Positions 10,085 through 22,781 of a DNA stretch of 64,000 nucleotides are shown one piece after another. This DNA comes from Apoda limacodes. Its lineage: Eukaryota > Arthropoda > Insecta > Lepidoptera > Limacodidae. A program made the translations under genes and the position numbers. Within the stretch, counting starts at the first letter, position 1. Each line of letters begins with the position of its first letter. The stretch covers positions 19,382,722 through 19,446,721 of the forward strand of contig OX291550.1 of NCBI GenBank assembly GCA_946406115.1, in the 5' to 3' direction. The notes beneath the pieces were generated by a model that was not told where the DNA came from, did not search any database, and saw only the letters and a program-made list of their open reading frames with translations.

Positions 10085-10465
10085 ACCAGTCATATAAAAA
10101 AACCGGCCAAGTACGAGTCGAGCTGGCACACGGAGGGTTTCGTACAAACTTATTATTTACAAATAGTTCTTCCAACATGAGATCACGTCTCAAAAGTTTA
10201 TGCCTTGACTATTTACAGTTTTTAGATTTTTTCCTATATTTATGATATAACATCTTGCTTCTTGCCCGATTTCATGATTCTAGGTCAGCGGGAGGAAACC
10301 CAAAGGTTTGCATTTATTAGTGTCACCGTATTTTGGGCATATTTTTTTCGCATCGACTTAGAAGCCTGATTTTTTTACAGTTCCTGAGAAAAAGGGTCTT
10401 GACAGACGGGCAACAAAGTGATGTAAAGGTTTCTTTTTCCTATCGAGGTACCGAACCCTAAAGAA
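10085..10465 (-). repeat. Dispersed repeat ending in CCGGCCAAG, in left arm
   Basis: Read on the minus strand it begins AGGGTTCGGTACC, has GTCTGTCAAGACCCTTTTTC and ends CACTTGGCCGG-like (+ strand AAACCGGCCAAGTACGAGTC). The same family is at 13555-13840, 28655-29365 and 42160-42295. No ORF is seen. Confidence 0.6.
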
Positions 10466-11960
10466 CAACAGATTTTCATCTCTAACAGTATACATTGCAA
10501 AACTAACGATGTTGTAGAGAACTTGGAATGCAAAACTAAAAATCGCAATTTCTTACAAAATATTGCATCTAGTGTTTGGTTCTCATATAGTAACTGACAC
10601 CGATATCAATGACTTACTAAAGAAACACCGTAATATTGCGAACAACAGTGACAGTTGTTAAATCCATCGCCGCAACCGGTTCAACCGGTGGTAAATTAAC
10701 CCAATCACCAGGGATAGAATAATATACCCCTTTTGACAGTACCTATTTTGACAAACTACTTACATGCAAGTAATAACGGGACTTTTTGGTGGCTTAGCGG
10801 GTTTTCATAACATGATTGATTAGTAATTCATATAAGGGTTTATGCTAAGCCCTCAGGCGTCAGATGTGGTTAGTAGACAGAGATAAGTTTGTCACAAATG
10901 TATTATATATGTTTATAATATTAGTTTGTCACTCAGTGGTCATTTGGTCACGAGAGCAATTTGGTCCATTAGTTCTTAAGATATAGAGGGATATACACCC
11001 ACACATACAGGCATAACTCTAAAAATGATGCCGAACGATTCTCCAGGTCTAACGTAAAGAAAACGCAAATCCAGCGATTTTAATATTCGGACCTTCTATA
11101 ATAACTTCTCTCTCTCTCAAGAGAAGTTAAAAATAACTTTGTTTTGAAAATCTGTTAAAATTACCTGAACATGACGTGTTAAAATAAAATGTGGTCTGAA
11201 ACCAAAACCACTATAATTGGATAGCGGCGGCAAATTTAATTTGAAAAAATATTATCACGAAAAGCAATTTATAGGTGGAACCACAGCATCATAATGCCTG
11301 ACCCAAAGAGCTTACTAGTATAACTTTTAAACATACTAGTAATAGAGTATAATTTCCAGTAATACAAATGACTAATAAAAAAAACTGACCAGCAAATTTC
11401 TGTTACTGTTGTAGTGGTGAATGCTGGCATGTTATTTAGTTACGTACCAAAAACAGCCTTTTGACGTATATTTAAAAAACGGATATAAAGTTCAAGAAAA
11501 ACATTCATCTCTTCTTTACGTGTACGAGGAGGTGGCCTAAAATATTCTTTCACCTCTTTGTTGGCTTGATTAATATAATTTATATCCATGTCAAATTACA
11601 GCTTCCTAGTACTATGAGCCTTTGGGTAAAGCCGTGGACAAACAGGCTAACAGACAGACAGACGGAAGGACGTGACGAAACCTAGGTTTTCCATTTTGAT
11701 TACCGAACCCTAAAAAACCTAAAATAATGACACCTCAAAGTCAATAATCATTTGAATTTCAAAACTATTTGTTTTACAAATATAAAGGAAAGGAAAAATA
11801 TAAGTGCTTGGAAACTAATTACGCTACTGGTATCTAATTCCAAAGGTCACTGAGCAAGCGAGATGAGATAAAAGCTTTGACATTTCCTACAAAGAGCTGC
11901 TAAAAGAATTTAATTAGAGGTTACTAAGTAGATTAAAAGAAGGTGACTTTTTTTGACTTT

Positions 11961-13200
11961 GCACTTCAAAAAAGCAGTAGGTTCTCAATTCGGATCTTTG
12001 TATTTTTTATGTATATTAGGACATAGCTGCGTCATATGTAGATGGATTTTCAAAATTATTTTATTATTTAAAAGGGTATACTTACGAGGTGATCCCAAAA
12101 TAATGTTATTAATTTAAAACTTTAATTTGTTAGTCAAAAAAATAATTGTTTAAAAAAATTAGTTAAATTTGGAACTGGTGAAACGCCTTTTATGTTGATG
12201 ATGATTGTATAAAATTTTGTTATCAGAATCGATGTTTTTTGTGTACGAGAAAAAATAGCAATTCGTCCCTCAAAGGAAAAAAAATAAAAAAAAAACACAA
12301 AAAAAACAACCGGTTTCAAAAAGATACACTAAAAAGGAAAAAAAAATTACTTATTTTCAAATATCTAATCTGAATCTAACATTTTAAAGCTGGTGTCATG
12401 ACAGTGTTATAAACTTTAGGTACATGGATTGATTCTTTTTTTATAAAATTTGTTTTAATATTACCAAGTGAATTTAATAATTTCATAGTTCTAAACAAAC
12501 ATTTGAATTTTATACCGACAAAAAATGACGTGCGGTCACGTACGTGGAACTTTGTCTCTTTGTGTGCTTCAATAGTGTAAAACGTCAGTGTAAACAGATC
12601 GAAACGGCACGTTTTTGGACAGCATACCATAAGCCTTAAGTGAAATTTTGAGTTTCTGTTGCGTTGTTGTCTGTCGGCTTTAGCACTCCAGTGTTGCTTA
12701 TGTAGCGTCTGGTGTTGCTATAAGTGGCTAGTACTTTTTAATAATGGCTTGTTTAATTTAAAAGCGAAATGAAAATTTGAAATTAACACTGAAAATCTAT
12801 TAATCTTAAAATAGTAGGTTTGAAATGCAAAAAGTGTTAATATCGATATCGCGTGTCGAATTGGTGTTCCAAATTAGATATAGGCGTAGAAAATCAATTT
12901 CCAGCTCCGTTACCTGATTTTATTGTTTTCAGTAATATTGGCGTCGACGTGGATTTAATTTATGATAAAAAAGCGATAGTCAACTAGGGATATGAAATGA
13001 AGAGTGAGCATGAAGATGCCAGTCAGCGGTGTCAGCCTGCAGCGGAGCCTATAAAATGAGCATCATATCATTTATCTCCATAGGGGTGGTGGTCAGAGAT
13101 ACTACTAACGTAGATAAATGCTTGTAACATCTACGTTTTACCGATAGTTTCCGTCACGTGAAGCAGAGCTGAGACAACTTTTTAAATTTATAAATTGTAA
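11961..13200. other. AT-rich sequence between repeats
   Basis: The stretch includes AACCGGTTTCAAAAAGATAC near 12309, a short dispersed motif also seen near 9720 and 29740. It also contains the direct-repeat block 12480-12640. The remainder, including 12640-13200, shows nothing I can name. Confidence 0.4.
12480..12640 (-). repeat. Anonymous repeat shared with 21225-21425
   Basis: Both copies contain TTTAAATTTTATACCGA or a close variant, ACGTGCGGTCACGT, GTACGTGGAACT, TTCAATAGTGTAA and AAACGGCACG in the same order and orientation. Short ORFs run across both on the minus strand but their translations do not agree well, so I do not call a gene. Confidence 0.5.
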
Positions 13201-13204
13201 CAAT

Positions 13205-13272
13205 ATTAGCTGTCCATGTATTCAACCCAGGACCTGCAACCTAACTTTCTACCGCTGCGCCATTCGGTCATA
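13205..13272 (-). mobile_element. tRNA-derived SINE head
   Basis: The minus strand reads TGACCGAATGGCGCAGCGGT, then AGAAAG, and later GCAGGTCCTGGGTTGAATAC. GGCGCAGCGGT resembles a Pol III A box and TGGGTTGAAT a decayed B box (GGTTCGAAT), at tRNA-like spacing. The arms cannot form a full cloverleaf, so it is a SINE head and not a tRNA gene. Confidence 0.45.
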
Positions 13273-13554
13273 ATTGAAATGTCTTCCAAAAAGTAAAAGT
13301 ATCAGCTTTATGTTCGTTTTTCTTACTGAAATGTATCCAATGTGGATACATCGTATTCCTTGTTTTCCAGGATATTACTTGTCTTACGAACTGAGGGAAG
13401 CATTTTCTTTTTATTCTCATGACTTTGATTGAACTGTAGGCTGAACGTGAGGAAAATTCTCAAAATAAAATTGTAGGTAACATACATAGGAATCCGCATT
13501 TATTTAATTTTTTTATAACACCGCTGTCTCCACATTTGATAGGATCACTTTGTT

Positions 13555-13840
13555 TTCCATCTGTCTGTCAAGACCCTTTCTCTCAGGAACCCGTGAATGT
13601 ATCAAGTTAAATTAATATCAAATGCTAAGGTCTATGGCCCAAATCACAAATATATCACATCCTAGTAGTACTTGCCGTAGTCCTAGAACCTTGAAATTTG
13701 GCACGAAGCAAGGTCTTTCATCAAGGCATGAACCTGTGCGAGACTTGATCTCATGATGGAAGAACTATCTACATTTAATAAGTTTGTACGGAACCCTTGG
13801 TGAGCGAGCCAGGCTCGCACTTATCCGGTTTTTTTTTTAT
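13555..13840 (+). repeat. Dispersed repeat ending in CCGG, single copy
   Basis: The order is TGTTTTCCATCTGTCTGTCA, AGACCCTTTCTCTCAGGAAC, TTGAAATTTGGCACGAAGCA, TTTGTACGGAACCCTTGGTG and AGCCAGGCTCGCACTTATCC, then a T-tract. This is the same family and order as 28655-29365. Confidence 0.6.
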
Positions 13841-15558
13841 TATTTAATATAAGCTTATTGTCCTATAAATGTTAAAAGTAAAAGTAATGCTGTACTCGCA
13901 GATTTATAATAGTATTACAAACTTAGACAGTACAAAGAAAAGGGGTATTAAATACTGAGATGGCAGTATTTGTAGTGAACTGTACTAAAGTTTGATATTT
14001 ACTCAGCAATTGCAGCAATACGGGCCTTTACTTCAAATACCTATCTACTAATAAACAACTGAACAGTGTTCAAAGTTCTAATTAAATACTGCACAACTTC
14101 AGTAGATTCAGGAGATTTTACAAGAAAATGTAATTGTAAACTCAAACTTTGTTTATATGTACTTATAACTTCAAAGTTTTTATCCCTAGAAGGAGTTAAC
14201 CAGTGGCTGGACACACAACCACAGCACCGAGTGGGGATCAGCATGTTTTGACCTGTTTAATTACCGACTTTAAAATAATAAGAAGAGAAATAAAAGACCA
14301 AGGCTCAGACTATATAATACTATAACCGTAACTAGGGAGATATATTATACCCGCATCACCAGTTCCTGATGAATAGCAGACTTTAGACTATATTTGTGTA
14401 TCCATTATAGAGATTGAAATCTACCATCTATGTATTAAAAATGTATGCAAATAGATACGTAATAAGTCTACGGGTACAGTTCGTTTGACAAAAAATCCCT
14501 CTTTGCAATCCTGACACTTGTTTAAGTTCGTCTTGGAAACTAGTAATAGGGATATATTATTCTGTCCGCCTTTTTTTTACCGCTTATTACTTGAAAGCTG
14601 GTAATTTATGACATAAAGCTGCTTAAGTCTAGATTCATTCACTGAATCAAAAGCACTGTTACGGCAATAGACTTAACCGTGAAGATAAACTTAAATCGGT
14701 TGCGTATTTTTCTGAGATCAATAGCTACGTACAATAAGTAACAAAACAAATCATCCCATTTTTAGTTTAAAAGGTATTTTTAAAGCTTAAAAAAAAAGGG
14801 CACAAGCACGGTTAACAGCGACGTAAATACGATGCACGTAAATCTGAAGCAATTACGTGAGATGAATTTTTTGAGTATCCGGGAGTCATGGGGAAAAGCC
14901 GTAAAACTTCCTTATCGTAACTAGGCTCGCACTTGTATGTTCGTGAATGAAGCTTGGTTATTTGTCAGGCATTCGTCGCTCACTCGATACGTGAGTAAAG
15001 TATCATCGAATTTTATTTTACGGCCTTTTTCTATACGTACTGGATTGTTAACAAGAGTCTTTGAATATTGGTATAAAATTTTGCAACCTAAACATTTCTG
15101 CCTTAGAGTAAATTAAGAATTCATTAATTAAGTGATTCTTTGCTTTTTCAACATTTTAGAAATATTTTAGGGCAATAAAATATATGACGAGGTGGGTCTG
15201 AGTTTTGTGAGATAGTGTGACCGGTATATTAATTTTATCGATACTTATGATACTCCCAAAAACCTATAGTACTGAAGCTAGCAACATATTTAATAAAATT
15301 AAATACATATAACAAAACTTTCTTACTGCTCATAAAAAACCTACATTATTTTGCGGTTTAGGTTGTGGGTTGATAAATCAGTCGGTCAGTCGACGAGTTG
15401 ATATTTTTATAATTCCTAGTTTTATTTAGGTTCCACTTATTTTGTAGTTGTATTGAAGATTGAATAGGTATCTTAATTGGTATACATAGACTTACTTTCA
15501 TTGTACGTTACTCTTACAAAACAGCATTGCTAACACCGCTCAATTTCTATTCTGTTTA
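13841..15558. other. Long AT-rich stretch without recognised genes
   Basis: Two short opposing frames at 14041-14251 overlap and have no motif. I see no RNA gene, recognisable repeat or protein motif in this stretch. Confidence 0.4.
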
Positions 15559-15748
15559 TTCCTGTTCTTTCTCCGTCCGATTTTGAAGTATTTTTTATAA
15601 TTCGTCAAGAACTAGCAGAAGTGTATTGTATTATGTCCCTGGTTTTCATGGTAAAATGTGAAACTAGGGACATAATACAATACCACCTTTGCTAGTTCTT
15701 GAAGAATTATAAAAAGTACTTCAAAATCGGACAGAGAAAGAACAGGAA
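15559..15748. repeat. 190-bp foldback (near-perfect palindrome)
   Basis: The left arm (15559-15647, TTCCTGTTCTTTCTCCGTCC to TTATGTCCCTGGTTTTC) pairs with the right arm (15660-15748, GAAACTAGGGACATAAT to GAAAGAACAGGAA). By eye about 90% of 89 positions pair, around a 12-base centre (ATGGTAAAATGT). No target-site duplication is obvious. It could be a foldback MITE or a locus whose transcript forms a long hairpin. Confidence 0.75.
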
Positions 15749-16177
15749 CTCTAAAACTTGACTTATGGACACATCCACTTATGAATAAATCCACCTTAGT
15801 TTCGATAAACTGTATCCGTTGAGATGTCGTGGGGTTTGGGAGAGGATGTCCCCCACATTATGATTTAAGTGTACTCAGTCGCTGGTTTTTCCTCCTGGGA
15901 ATTAAAATCATGATGTTAATTATGCTTCCAAAGTAGCACACATGGCTGTAGAGTCATCGGACTACAGAAGAATGATAAACTTTAGGCTCTTCAAGCTACC
16001 TGTATATGGACTGTGTAGCCTGTGACACAGACCTTATAATTCAAAATTGACCGCAAATTAACCAGTTCTAAGCAAGATAGTGACTTATTAACAGCTGTAT
16101 ACGGGCTTTACTATGACTTAGAAAGCTATTGTACAGCTTTTAAATTCTACTATTCTGCTTGTTTAATTCCTTAAAAC
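15749..16177. other. Unassigned stretch
   Basis: Around 15965-16040 it has short similarity to the ATAAACTTTAGGTACATGGA motif seen near 9817 and 12410. Nothing else is recognised. Confidence 0.35.
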
Positions 16178-16790
16178 AGCCATGCCTACGATTGGCTCCT
16201 TTCATTCTCTAAAACAGCCGAGATTTTTTATAGCTTGAAGTCGTTTTTCTTAATACAAATATTTTTTTGATTTAGTTTGTGTGTGCGTGCATGTTTACCA
16301 ACGGCGACATTTCTATTAAAGTGAGGACATTTTACTTAATCTCAACAGAGATATAATTTTTCGCATGTTTCATATATCTGTTGATCTACTGTATTGCGGA
16401 TGCCACTTTACTGTAAGTATATAAAGGATATATAATCAAATATTTTACGCGCCTTCAAAATAATACTGATTTATCAAATAAATTTTACAAGATAAATATG
16501 GTGTACAAAGAATTTATGGATATTCACAAGAAAATATATCATTAAAACTGATAATTCATTAATAACCTATAATAAATTGTTTTATTACTTTAATATTAAC
16601 AAATATTTTGAAAACCAATACGACATCATTTGGTTTTTTCATAATAAATCGGTTTTGTCCAGCTCAAAATGGCGTTAATTTGATACCCAGCACTAATTCT
16701 TGCTAAATTCCTTTGACATTATCTTTATTGTATCATTAAAATGGCTACACAATGGAAATAATTTATTTTGATGGTTATCTAAGGCTATTT
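16178..16790 (+). repeat. Anonymous repeat, direct copy of 7430-7780
   Basis: See 7430-7780 for the shared strings. A third short echo of its end (TTGACATTCTCTTTTCTGTA, then TCATGGCGATATT) follows at 16817-16850. Confidence 0.6.
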
Positions 16791-16850
16791 TTTAGAAATA
16801 AGGAAATCCTTATGATTTGACATTCTCTTTTCTGTATCATGGCGATATTA

Positions 16851-18300
16851 AAATCTTTTTAACAGCTGAAAGCTTTACGGCAGCTGTACAATGGAATGAA
16901 ATTGTTTTAATGGCTGTCTCAGGTTAAAAAGCGAGAGTAAAAAAGAGTATTTTAGGGATGAGGAAATCTTGATACAATAAAATTTCACCTAATTTGGTGA
17001 TCCTACTTCTCTTGCCAACAAGCGAATGATTTTTAATGATGCTTATACCTTAGTTCGTTCCCCAACCACACTGCGAGTTTATGGAAAAAAAATCACGTTA
17101 TCTAAACACCACTCCCCTAAATTTACCCTCTAATAACCCCAGAGGCTGTACAAAAGCTGATATCTACACTTTATGCTTAAAAATTAGAGTGCAGTTTAAC
17201 TACACCAATTTTCAGCTCAATAAGTCAGTTGATGCTTTTATACATCGCATAGCAATTTGAGACATTCTATATTATGTATTAATCTATATCAAGCTTATTA
17301 AATAGCATCAAAATAGAATTAGTGTCCACCGAATAAAATCCAATTGTAATATTTAATTCTTTAATACAGCTCGAGGCATTATAAGGGAGGTGTGTTTTTC
17401 GCGTTCAGCAGCCATTTACATGCTTTAGTCTTTTAAAACAGCTAGCAGCGTTATATGTTGCCAAAGTCTGGACAACAGTGATTTCAAATTCTGCACTAAT
17501 GCATTATGTTGATTTTTTCTCTATTATGCAGTCATTAGTCAGCTGTGGCATATAACCGTGTACGAAATCCTGTTAATACAGTAATCAGACTCGTTTTATT
17601 CTCTATTGCACCTAAATTACATTAGACTGTTATATAGCTTGTTTTCGGATATAATTAACGCTAATGTGCCGCTTGGGATGGGATAAATCTATCGATATAT
17701 CGGAATCAATATTTTCTATTTTCAAATATCGATATTTATATTTATTTCTGTGTATCAAATTCGATATTTTTTAAGAGCTCTGTGCACACGTCGCACCGAA
17801 TACTATACTTTTTTCTGTGGTGTACTTGTAACTCATTACTCCGACCGATCTGATATCCAAGATTATAAAAGACTAGACAGCCTGTATTAGATAAGTTCCC
17901 TTCGGCTTGAACACAACCAAAATTTATGGCCTGTTTGTTTGTGGTTTGTAGGTATACTAATATTTTAACAATTATTTTAGTATTATTACCATATTACTTT
18001 GAATATCGATAAATTCTACTAATGTATCGATTCTATTTAAAAATATCGATACAATATATAATTTGATGGTAAAGAGAGGTTTTCCGAGACAAATAAAAAA
18101 AAATTAGTTCTAAAATATAGACTAGATGGCGTTGACTCGACAAGGCGCATTTTTTTTAAACATATGCTATGTTCATCCTCTTTGAAACGTTGTGATTCTT
18201 CTCTTTGCTTTGGTACTCTTTGATATAAAAATTTACCTCCAGCTGTGCTGAGAACTCTAATTTGTTATTTTGTTGTTACTTTGTTATTTGATGATGGGTA
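16851..18300. other. AT-rich stretch with clustered ATCGATA motifs
   Basis: Several ATCGAT/TATCGA motifs lie at 17690-17770 and 18005-18055. TATCGATA is the core of the insect DRE promoter element, but here the motifs sit in AT-rich DNA with no recognised gene beside them. I see no coding sequence before 18375. Confidence 0.35.
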
Positions 18301-18374
18301 AAGATACGGGTCATGGTCTATAGGACACTTGAAACAAGAGCTCCGGAAGCGCAGCGCCAAAGTAACAGGAAAAA

Positions 18375-18654
18375 ATGTCTAGAGGTATGTACCTTTTTAC
18401 TTAAAATGCGGGAAAATACCAAAGCCACATAATTTTTTATACTGTATAGGCCCTAGTTTGTATTTGGAACACAGCCAAGTCACTAAGTTTCAGAAAAAAA
18501 ATGCTCCTTGTTGGTTTAACGCCATCTATTTAAGCTTTTTAAACTATTTTTTTTTTAAATTTCAGGTGTCGGAAAATCCCTCATTGAACTAAACGTGACC
18601 TTATTATTAAAAAATATAAAACAAATAGTCACAGTAATTTATATTACAGAATAA
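18375..18654 (+). CDS. Possible two-exon mini-gene (32 codons)
   Basis: AAAAAATG at 18375 starts the frame M-S-R and meets a strong donor, AGAG/GTATGT, at 18384/18385. An acceptor with a pyrimidine tract, TTTTTTTAAATTTCAG, ends at 18565. Joining the two keeps the frame open and gives MSRGVGKSLIELNVTLLLKN, then 12 more residues, to TAA at 18652-18654. A further acceptor-like site (TTTGTTTCCAG) ends at 18700, so the real gene, if any, may use another exon. I recognise no protein family. Chance matches of this kind are common in long introns, so confidence is low. Confidence 0.2.
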
Positions 18655-18879
18655 CCAAACAACGCACCAATCGTTAATAAATTATTTCTTTGTTTCCAGG
18701 TTACAATCATCTTAATTCAGTACACAAAAATTGTATAAAACGGACTTGAAATAAAAGTAAATTGTTTCGGATCCCAAAAAATAAGAAGCTCGAGCAATAT
18801 CAAATGTTTCACGCATGGATTTGTCGGATACGTTTGAAATAAACGCTCCTACTCACAGTTTTGCAGGATATTACTTGTC

Positions 18880-19580
18880 TTAAACAGATTGACGTGGTAC
18901 TTTGCAATTCCACGTCTTGAGAACTCTCCGGAATAAGGATTGAACAACGTACATATGTAAATCTTTGACTTGATAAATCGCTATTTAATGGCGCGCCTTT
19001 TCATGTAGCTGCCTGTAGGGATTAGCTTATTTGTTTTATTTTATATTCCTTATTAGCCTCATACGTCCCCACTGTTAGAGCACGACCTGCCCACACTGAG
19101 GGTGATGTGGGTCATAGTCCACACGCGGGCCGAGTGCAAATTGTAGACTGCACATACGTCTTTTTTTTTGACGTACGCAAGTTACCTTGCGATGTTTTGC
19201 TTCACCGAAAGCCAGTGGTGTATATAATCAATGCACTTGAGAAATTAAGAAAATCAACTTGAAGAAAGACATACAAAAATCATTATTCTCATTTCTCATA
19301 AATCATTATAATCATTATTATAAATCGTAATTCCTCATTTGCACGCGGTAAATTTAATTTTCCCATCACCTGTACCGCTTAAAAGTGACGGCATAGGGCT
19401 GAATGTTATTAACCGATATACCAGTATATAGTAGCGGCTAAACGTTATTCACGGTGGATCATTTCACTGGGTAATTATTGCCACGGACCTGAAGTCTAAA
19501 AGTAAAACAAGAGCTACATAGAGTGACCGGCCATAGTGCATGCAAGTGACGTAGCTACACCAACAGATTTTTTAAAAAGT
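18880..19580 (-). repeat. Inverted copy of the 5265-7440 block, with SINE
   Basis: Reverse complement of 5265-5800 plus 7129-7440, without the LINE. Anchors are GATTGACGTGGTAC (18890), TGGCGCGCCTTTTCATG (18989), the SINE body at about 19065-19270, ATATACCAGTATATAGTAGC (19417) and GTGCATGCAAGTGACGTAGC (19536). It lacks the tRNA-like head seen at 5640-5715. It shows that the LINE at 5801-7118 entered only the left copy. Confidence 0.7.
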
Positions 19581-21224
19581 CGTAGCAAAATTATAATGGT
19601 AAGAACTTATTTTAGTAGTTTTCTTTTAGAAGAAGCACGAAACTTTCGATTTTTGTACTGCTGATCAGATTTTGATGAAACCGGTTGCATTCGATTTAAA
19701 AAGTCATTTTGCAAAATTGAGTCATTGTTTTTTGTAGAACCCGTGCACACACACAGCTTACGTATCAACGTGTATATAGATCTATTGCACAGCGTCTGAA
19801 GTTCTATAATGACTGAAGTCTCAAATTACAATGCAACTAATTTTTCTGACCCGGTGTTTGGTCGCTAGTGTCGTTATAAGTTTACACCATTTCCATATGG
19901 AAACTGTAGTTTTGATTATTGACTACCGGGGATTTATGAAGTGAAGAGTATATCTGATAGCGTGTACAATCACGATAACCAATAAAATGGTAGCGTGCCG
20001 TTTACAATAGTTGTTCATAGCCACTCGCATCATTTCACGCGTATCTTTCGATTTCTTCTTCATCGTTGTTTCTTCTTCATCCTCAGCTGCCCTTTAATAC
20101 AGCCTTCTTCTTTTATCCAACTAAGTGCCTTGTGATACCATTGAGTGCGATGAAACTCTTGTACCCCAAAAATTAACAGAAAGCGATTGAAAAGATTAAA
20201 ATTACTTATAGTGAAAATATAAAGATCATATCTCATACTCTGTTTGCCGCTCTGACCGGGAAGGATGTAATAGATTTCAACCCTAGTATTAAAGGATTCT
20301 TGCAAGGAAGTCTTGCACTGTTTCAGTCTTTCGCTTCAGCCGTTGTTTGTCTCTACTACAGGGACATACGCTGATCCTAAGATAAAGAAAGCTTATCTAC
20401 TGCGCTGTTAGTTGGATGACGTTGTCGAGCTAGTGGCCACTCGACCGTCAGAGCCTTAAGGGCTTCTATACTTAGCTTAACGACTACTGTCATATGACGA
20501 CAGCCAGGTTTATATAGGATTATAGGCCAATGGTTTATATAGCCCTCCAAAGCACGGAGTACTCAGAAAAATGTGCCATAGTTATCCAATAACTGATTAC
20601 ACCCGACGCAGCATATAAAAAAAATACGATGGTTGCTAGGTTAAGAAAAATCTAAATTTGAAAGCCCATTTTACCCTTTAACACTTTACTTTTACTAATT
20701 TAGATAATTACTATGTTCTAAGAAGATGTCTCTGAAGAAGAATCCACGTCTAGCAAGATAGACCGTCTCCTGATATATCTGTGCACATAACTTGTCTATG
20801 GGCAAATTATCTTGGATGTCTGACACCATGTAACAGCGACGTGTGGCTTGAAGCATTAATATGTTAAGAAATCTGCAATCAGAAAATACTGCTAATATGT
20901 GAATTTAGCTCCGTTTAAAGGTTTTTAAGGTGATCGCAGACCCAAATTTGTTAAGTTTGCAAGGATTTGATTAATCTTGGTACAGTCCTCAGTACAGGTT
21001 TCGACGTGAAAAAAATTTATGTTATAGTTCAAACCAAAATTAAATGAATTTGATACTTTAATAATAATTTGCCTATTAAAACAGTTAGAAAAAATAATAA
21101 TTGTGATACTCTATTTTTGGGCTTTAATTGAAATTGTTTAGAAAGCTAATAGTGATATTTTCTTCATTCTTATTTCATAAAATAAATATTAAAATGATCG
21201 AGTGAATTTGCTCATTTCGTAATT
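19581..21224. other. Unassigned intergenic stretch
   Basis: I see no recognisable gene or named repeat. The minus-strand ORF at 20060-20305 has no motif I recognise. Confidence 0.35.
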
Positions 21225-21425
21225 CTAAATAAATATTTAAATTTTATACCGATAAAAATCCAGATATATCCAGATTTTCAACGTGCGGTCACGTGCTAGT
21301 GCCGATCGTACGTGGAACTGCTGTTCCTTCTTTGTATGGTTCAATAGTGTAATATGTCTTTGTAAACTGGTCAAAACGGCACGCTTATCTAGAGTATGCC
21401 ATTGCCCTAACTGATACATTTTATT
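21225..21425 (-). repeat. Anonymous repeat shared with 12480-12640
   Basis: This is the second copy of the block described at 12480-12640, with about 40 extra bases inside (around 21258-21310). Confidence 0.5.
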
Positions 21426-21846
21426 AGTTAAAATCTTAAAATTAATGTAATGATCATTATATATTTACAATGTTCTAGGAAACCTCGCAGCCCCACATTA
21501 TTATTTAAACGTGAAAAGGTAAGGACCCGAAAACCGTTGTGTTAAATAAGTAGTAACCCCATTTGTTTTAGAGGTACGTCAGAGTAATATAGCAATCAAT
21601 AGTATACAAAATAAGCATAAAAGAAAATAATCAAGAAAATAAATATAGCTAAATCTACGATCATAAATAATGCCCACTTTGAGTAATTACCATTTTTAAA
21701 GTCAGTACAAAACACCTAAACAAAGCAAATACTCGAATATCAGAACTAAAGGACACTGGTACTAAATAGTTATATGATTTTTCTGTCATCCCTGCACAAG
21801 GGAACCCTTATTTTTGCTTTTCCACATTTCAAAGTAAAATCCATAC

Positions 21847-21876
21847 GAATAATAATAATAATAATAATAATAATAA
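21847..21876 (+). repeat. (AAT)n microsatellite
   Basis: About ten uninterrupted AAT units. A loose ATATAAT-rich tract follows at 21975-22045. Confidence 0.9.
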
Positions 21877-22045
21877 CGTTTATTTCTCACCATAAGTATT
21901 ACATTATAAATCACAAATTTAATACAGTAGAATGTAATTCTAAAATTAAATCTAGGATCGGAATACTTAAAAGAAATAATATATATAATATAAATAAGAT
22001 ATATAATATAATATATAATAGAAATAATATAAATAATATATAAAA

Positions 22046-22639
22046 GAATACTTAATCCATTCGTTTTGTAGAGTGGGAACTAGGTAGCTTTGTGTTCAGG
22101 ACTTGCGACCTGAAAGTAGGTTTAAGCCTGAGCCTTGATGTGCTTTACGATGCACATCAGCGGTCAACTACACTAGCTAACCAGCCAAATTAGTAAAATC
22201 CTGCTAACGCCGCTAAGGATGGACATGGATTACAGATAGTAATTACTGTATCTCTTGGCAGACCTAGTTCCTTAGTGGGCTATATAATTATTATGGCTGG
22301 TAGTTCCGACTTCTAATTTTATAGAAGATTTTTCTTTACCTAGCTGAAAATGTCCCAGAACAAAGTCCGTTCAAATTCAAATAGTTTATATCTCAAAAAT
22401 AGGATACAATATCTGGATCGTAAAAACTGGGCCAACGTAGGCCTTAATAAAATTGCGTGGACTTACCCAAATTTTGGCGTCAGATTTTATGTTCACGGTT
22501 TGTGTAATATGTGGTGTATTGTGTTTCTGTTTTTGTATGTTTGTGTTTCTCTGTGTGACGTACTTATTCACTATGTATAAAATTAATACAATCAAAACAA
22601 TGTACATACGCCGCGACCTGTCAAAGGATTATATGTGAC
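22046..22639. other. Unassigned stretch
   Basis: There are short opposing frames at 22350-22640 but no motif. 22080-22260 is less AT-rich, with no recognised identity. Confidence 0.35.
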
Positions 22640-22781
22640 TGACTGAGATGCCGGTCCACCCAGAGTAGCGACAATCCTATTAACCTTGTCACGCGCCGCG
22701 GTCCAACTTAATAAGTCTTTACTAAACAAACCCCCGCCCCAGCCAGACCGTGTCTGGATGAGGATAAACCGAGCCAGAGCC

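Larger units (their letters stand above)
7849..11960 (+). repeat. Left arm of a large inverted duplication
   Basis: The arm is the diverged reverse complement of 26101-31222 along its length. Anchor pairs include CAGGCCTGTGGGGTCGTAAT (7891) with its complement at 31157. Others are TAAAAGGAAAAAGTCAAAAT (8039), the LINE tail at 8552-9135, the block around 9360-9460, the CCGGCCAAG repeat at 10100, and GGTGGAACCACAGCATCATA (11274). Homology starts at TATATATGTACATTTAAACG and stops at GACTTTTTTTGACTTT. Both arms carry the same LINE at the same internal position, so the LINE was already there when the block was copied. By eye divergence is over 10%, so the event is old. Confidence 0.75.

Noticed and set aside
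7849..11960. Terminal repeats of a Maverick/Polinton-type giant element
   Set aside because: No DNA polymerase B, integrase, ATPase or capsid genes lie between the arms; the arms themselves are composed of older repeats.
17690..18060. DRE promoter cluster (TATCGATA)
   Set aside because: Motifs are imperfect, lie in AT-rich DNA and have no recognised gene start beside them.
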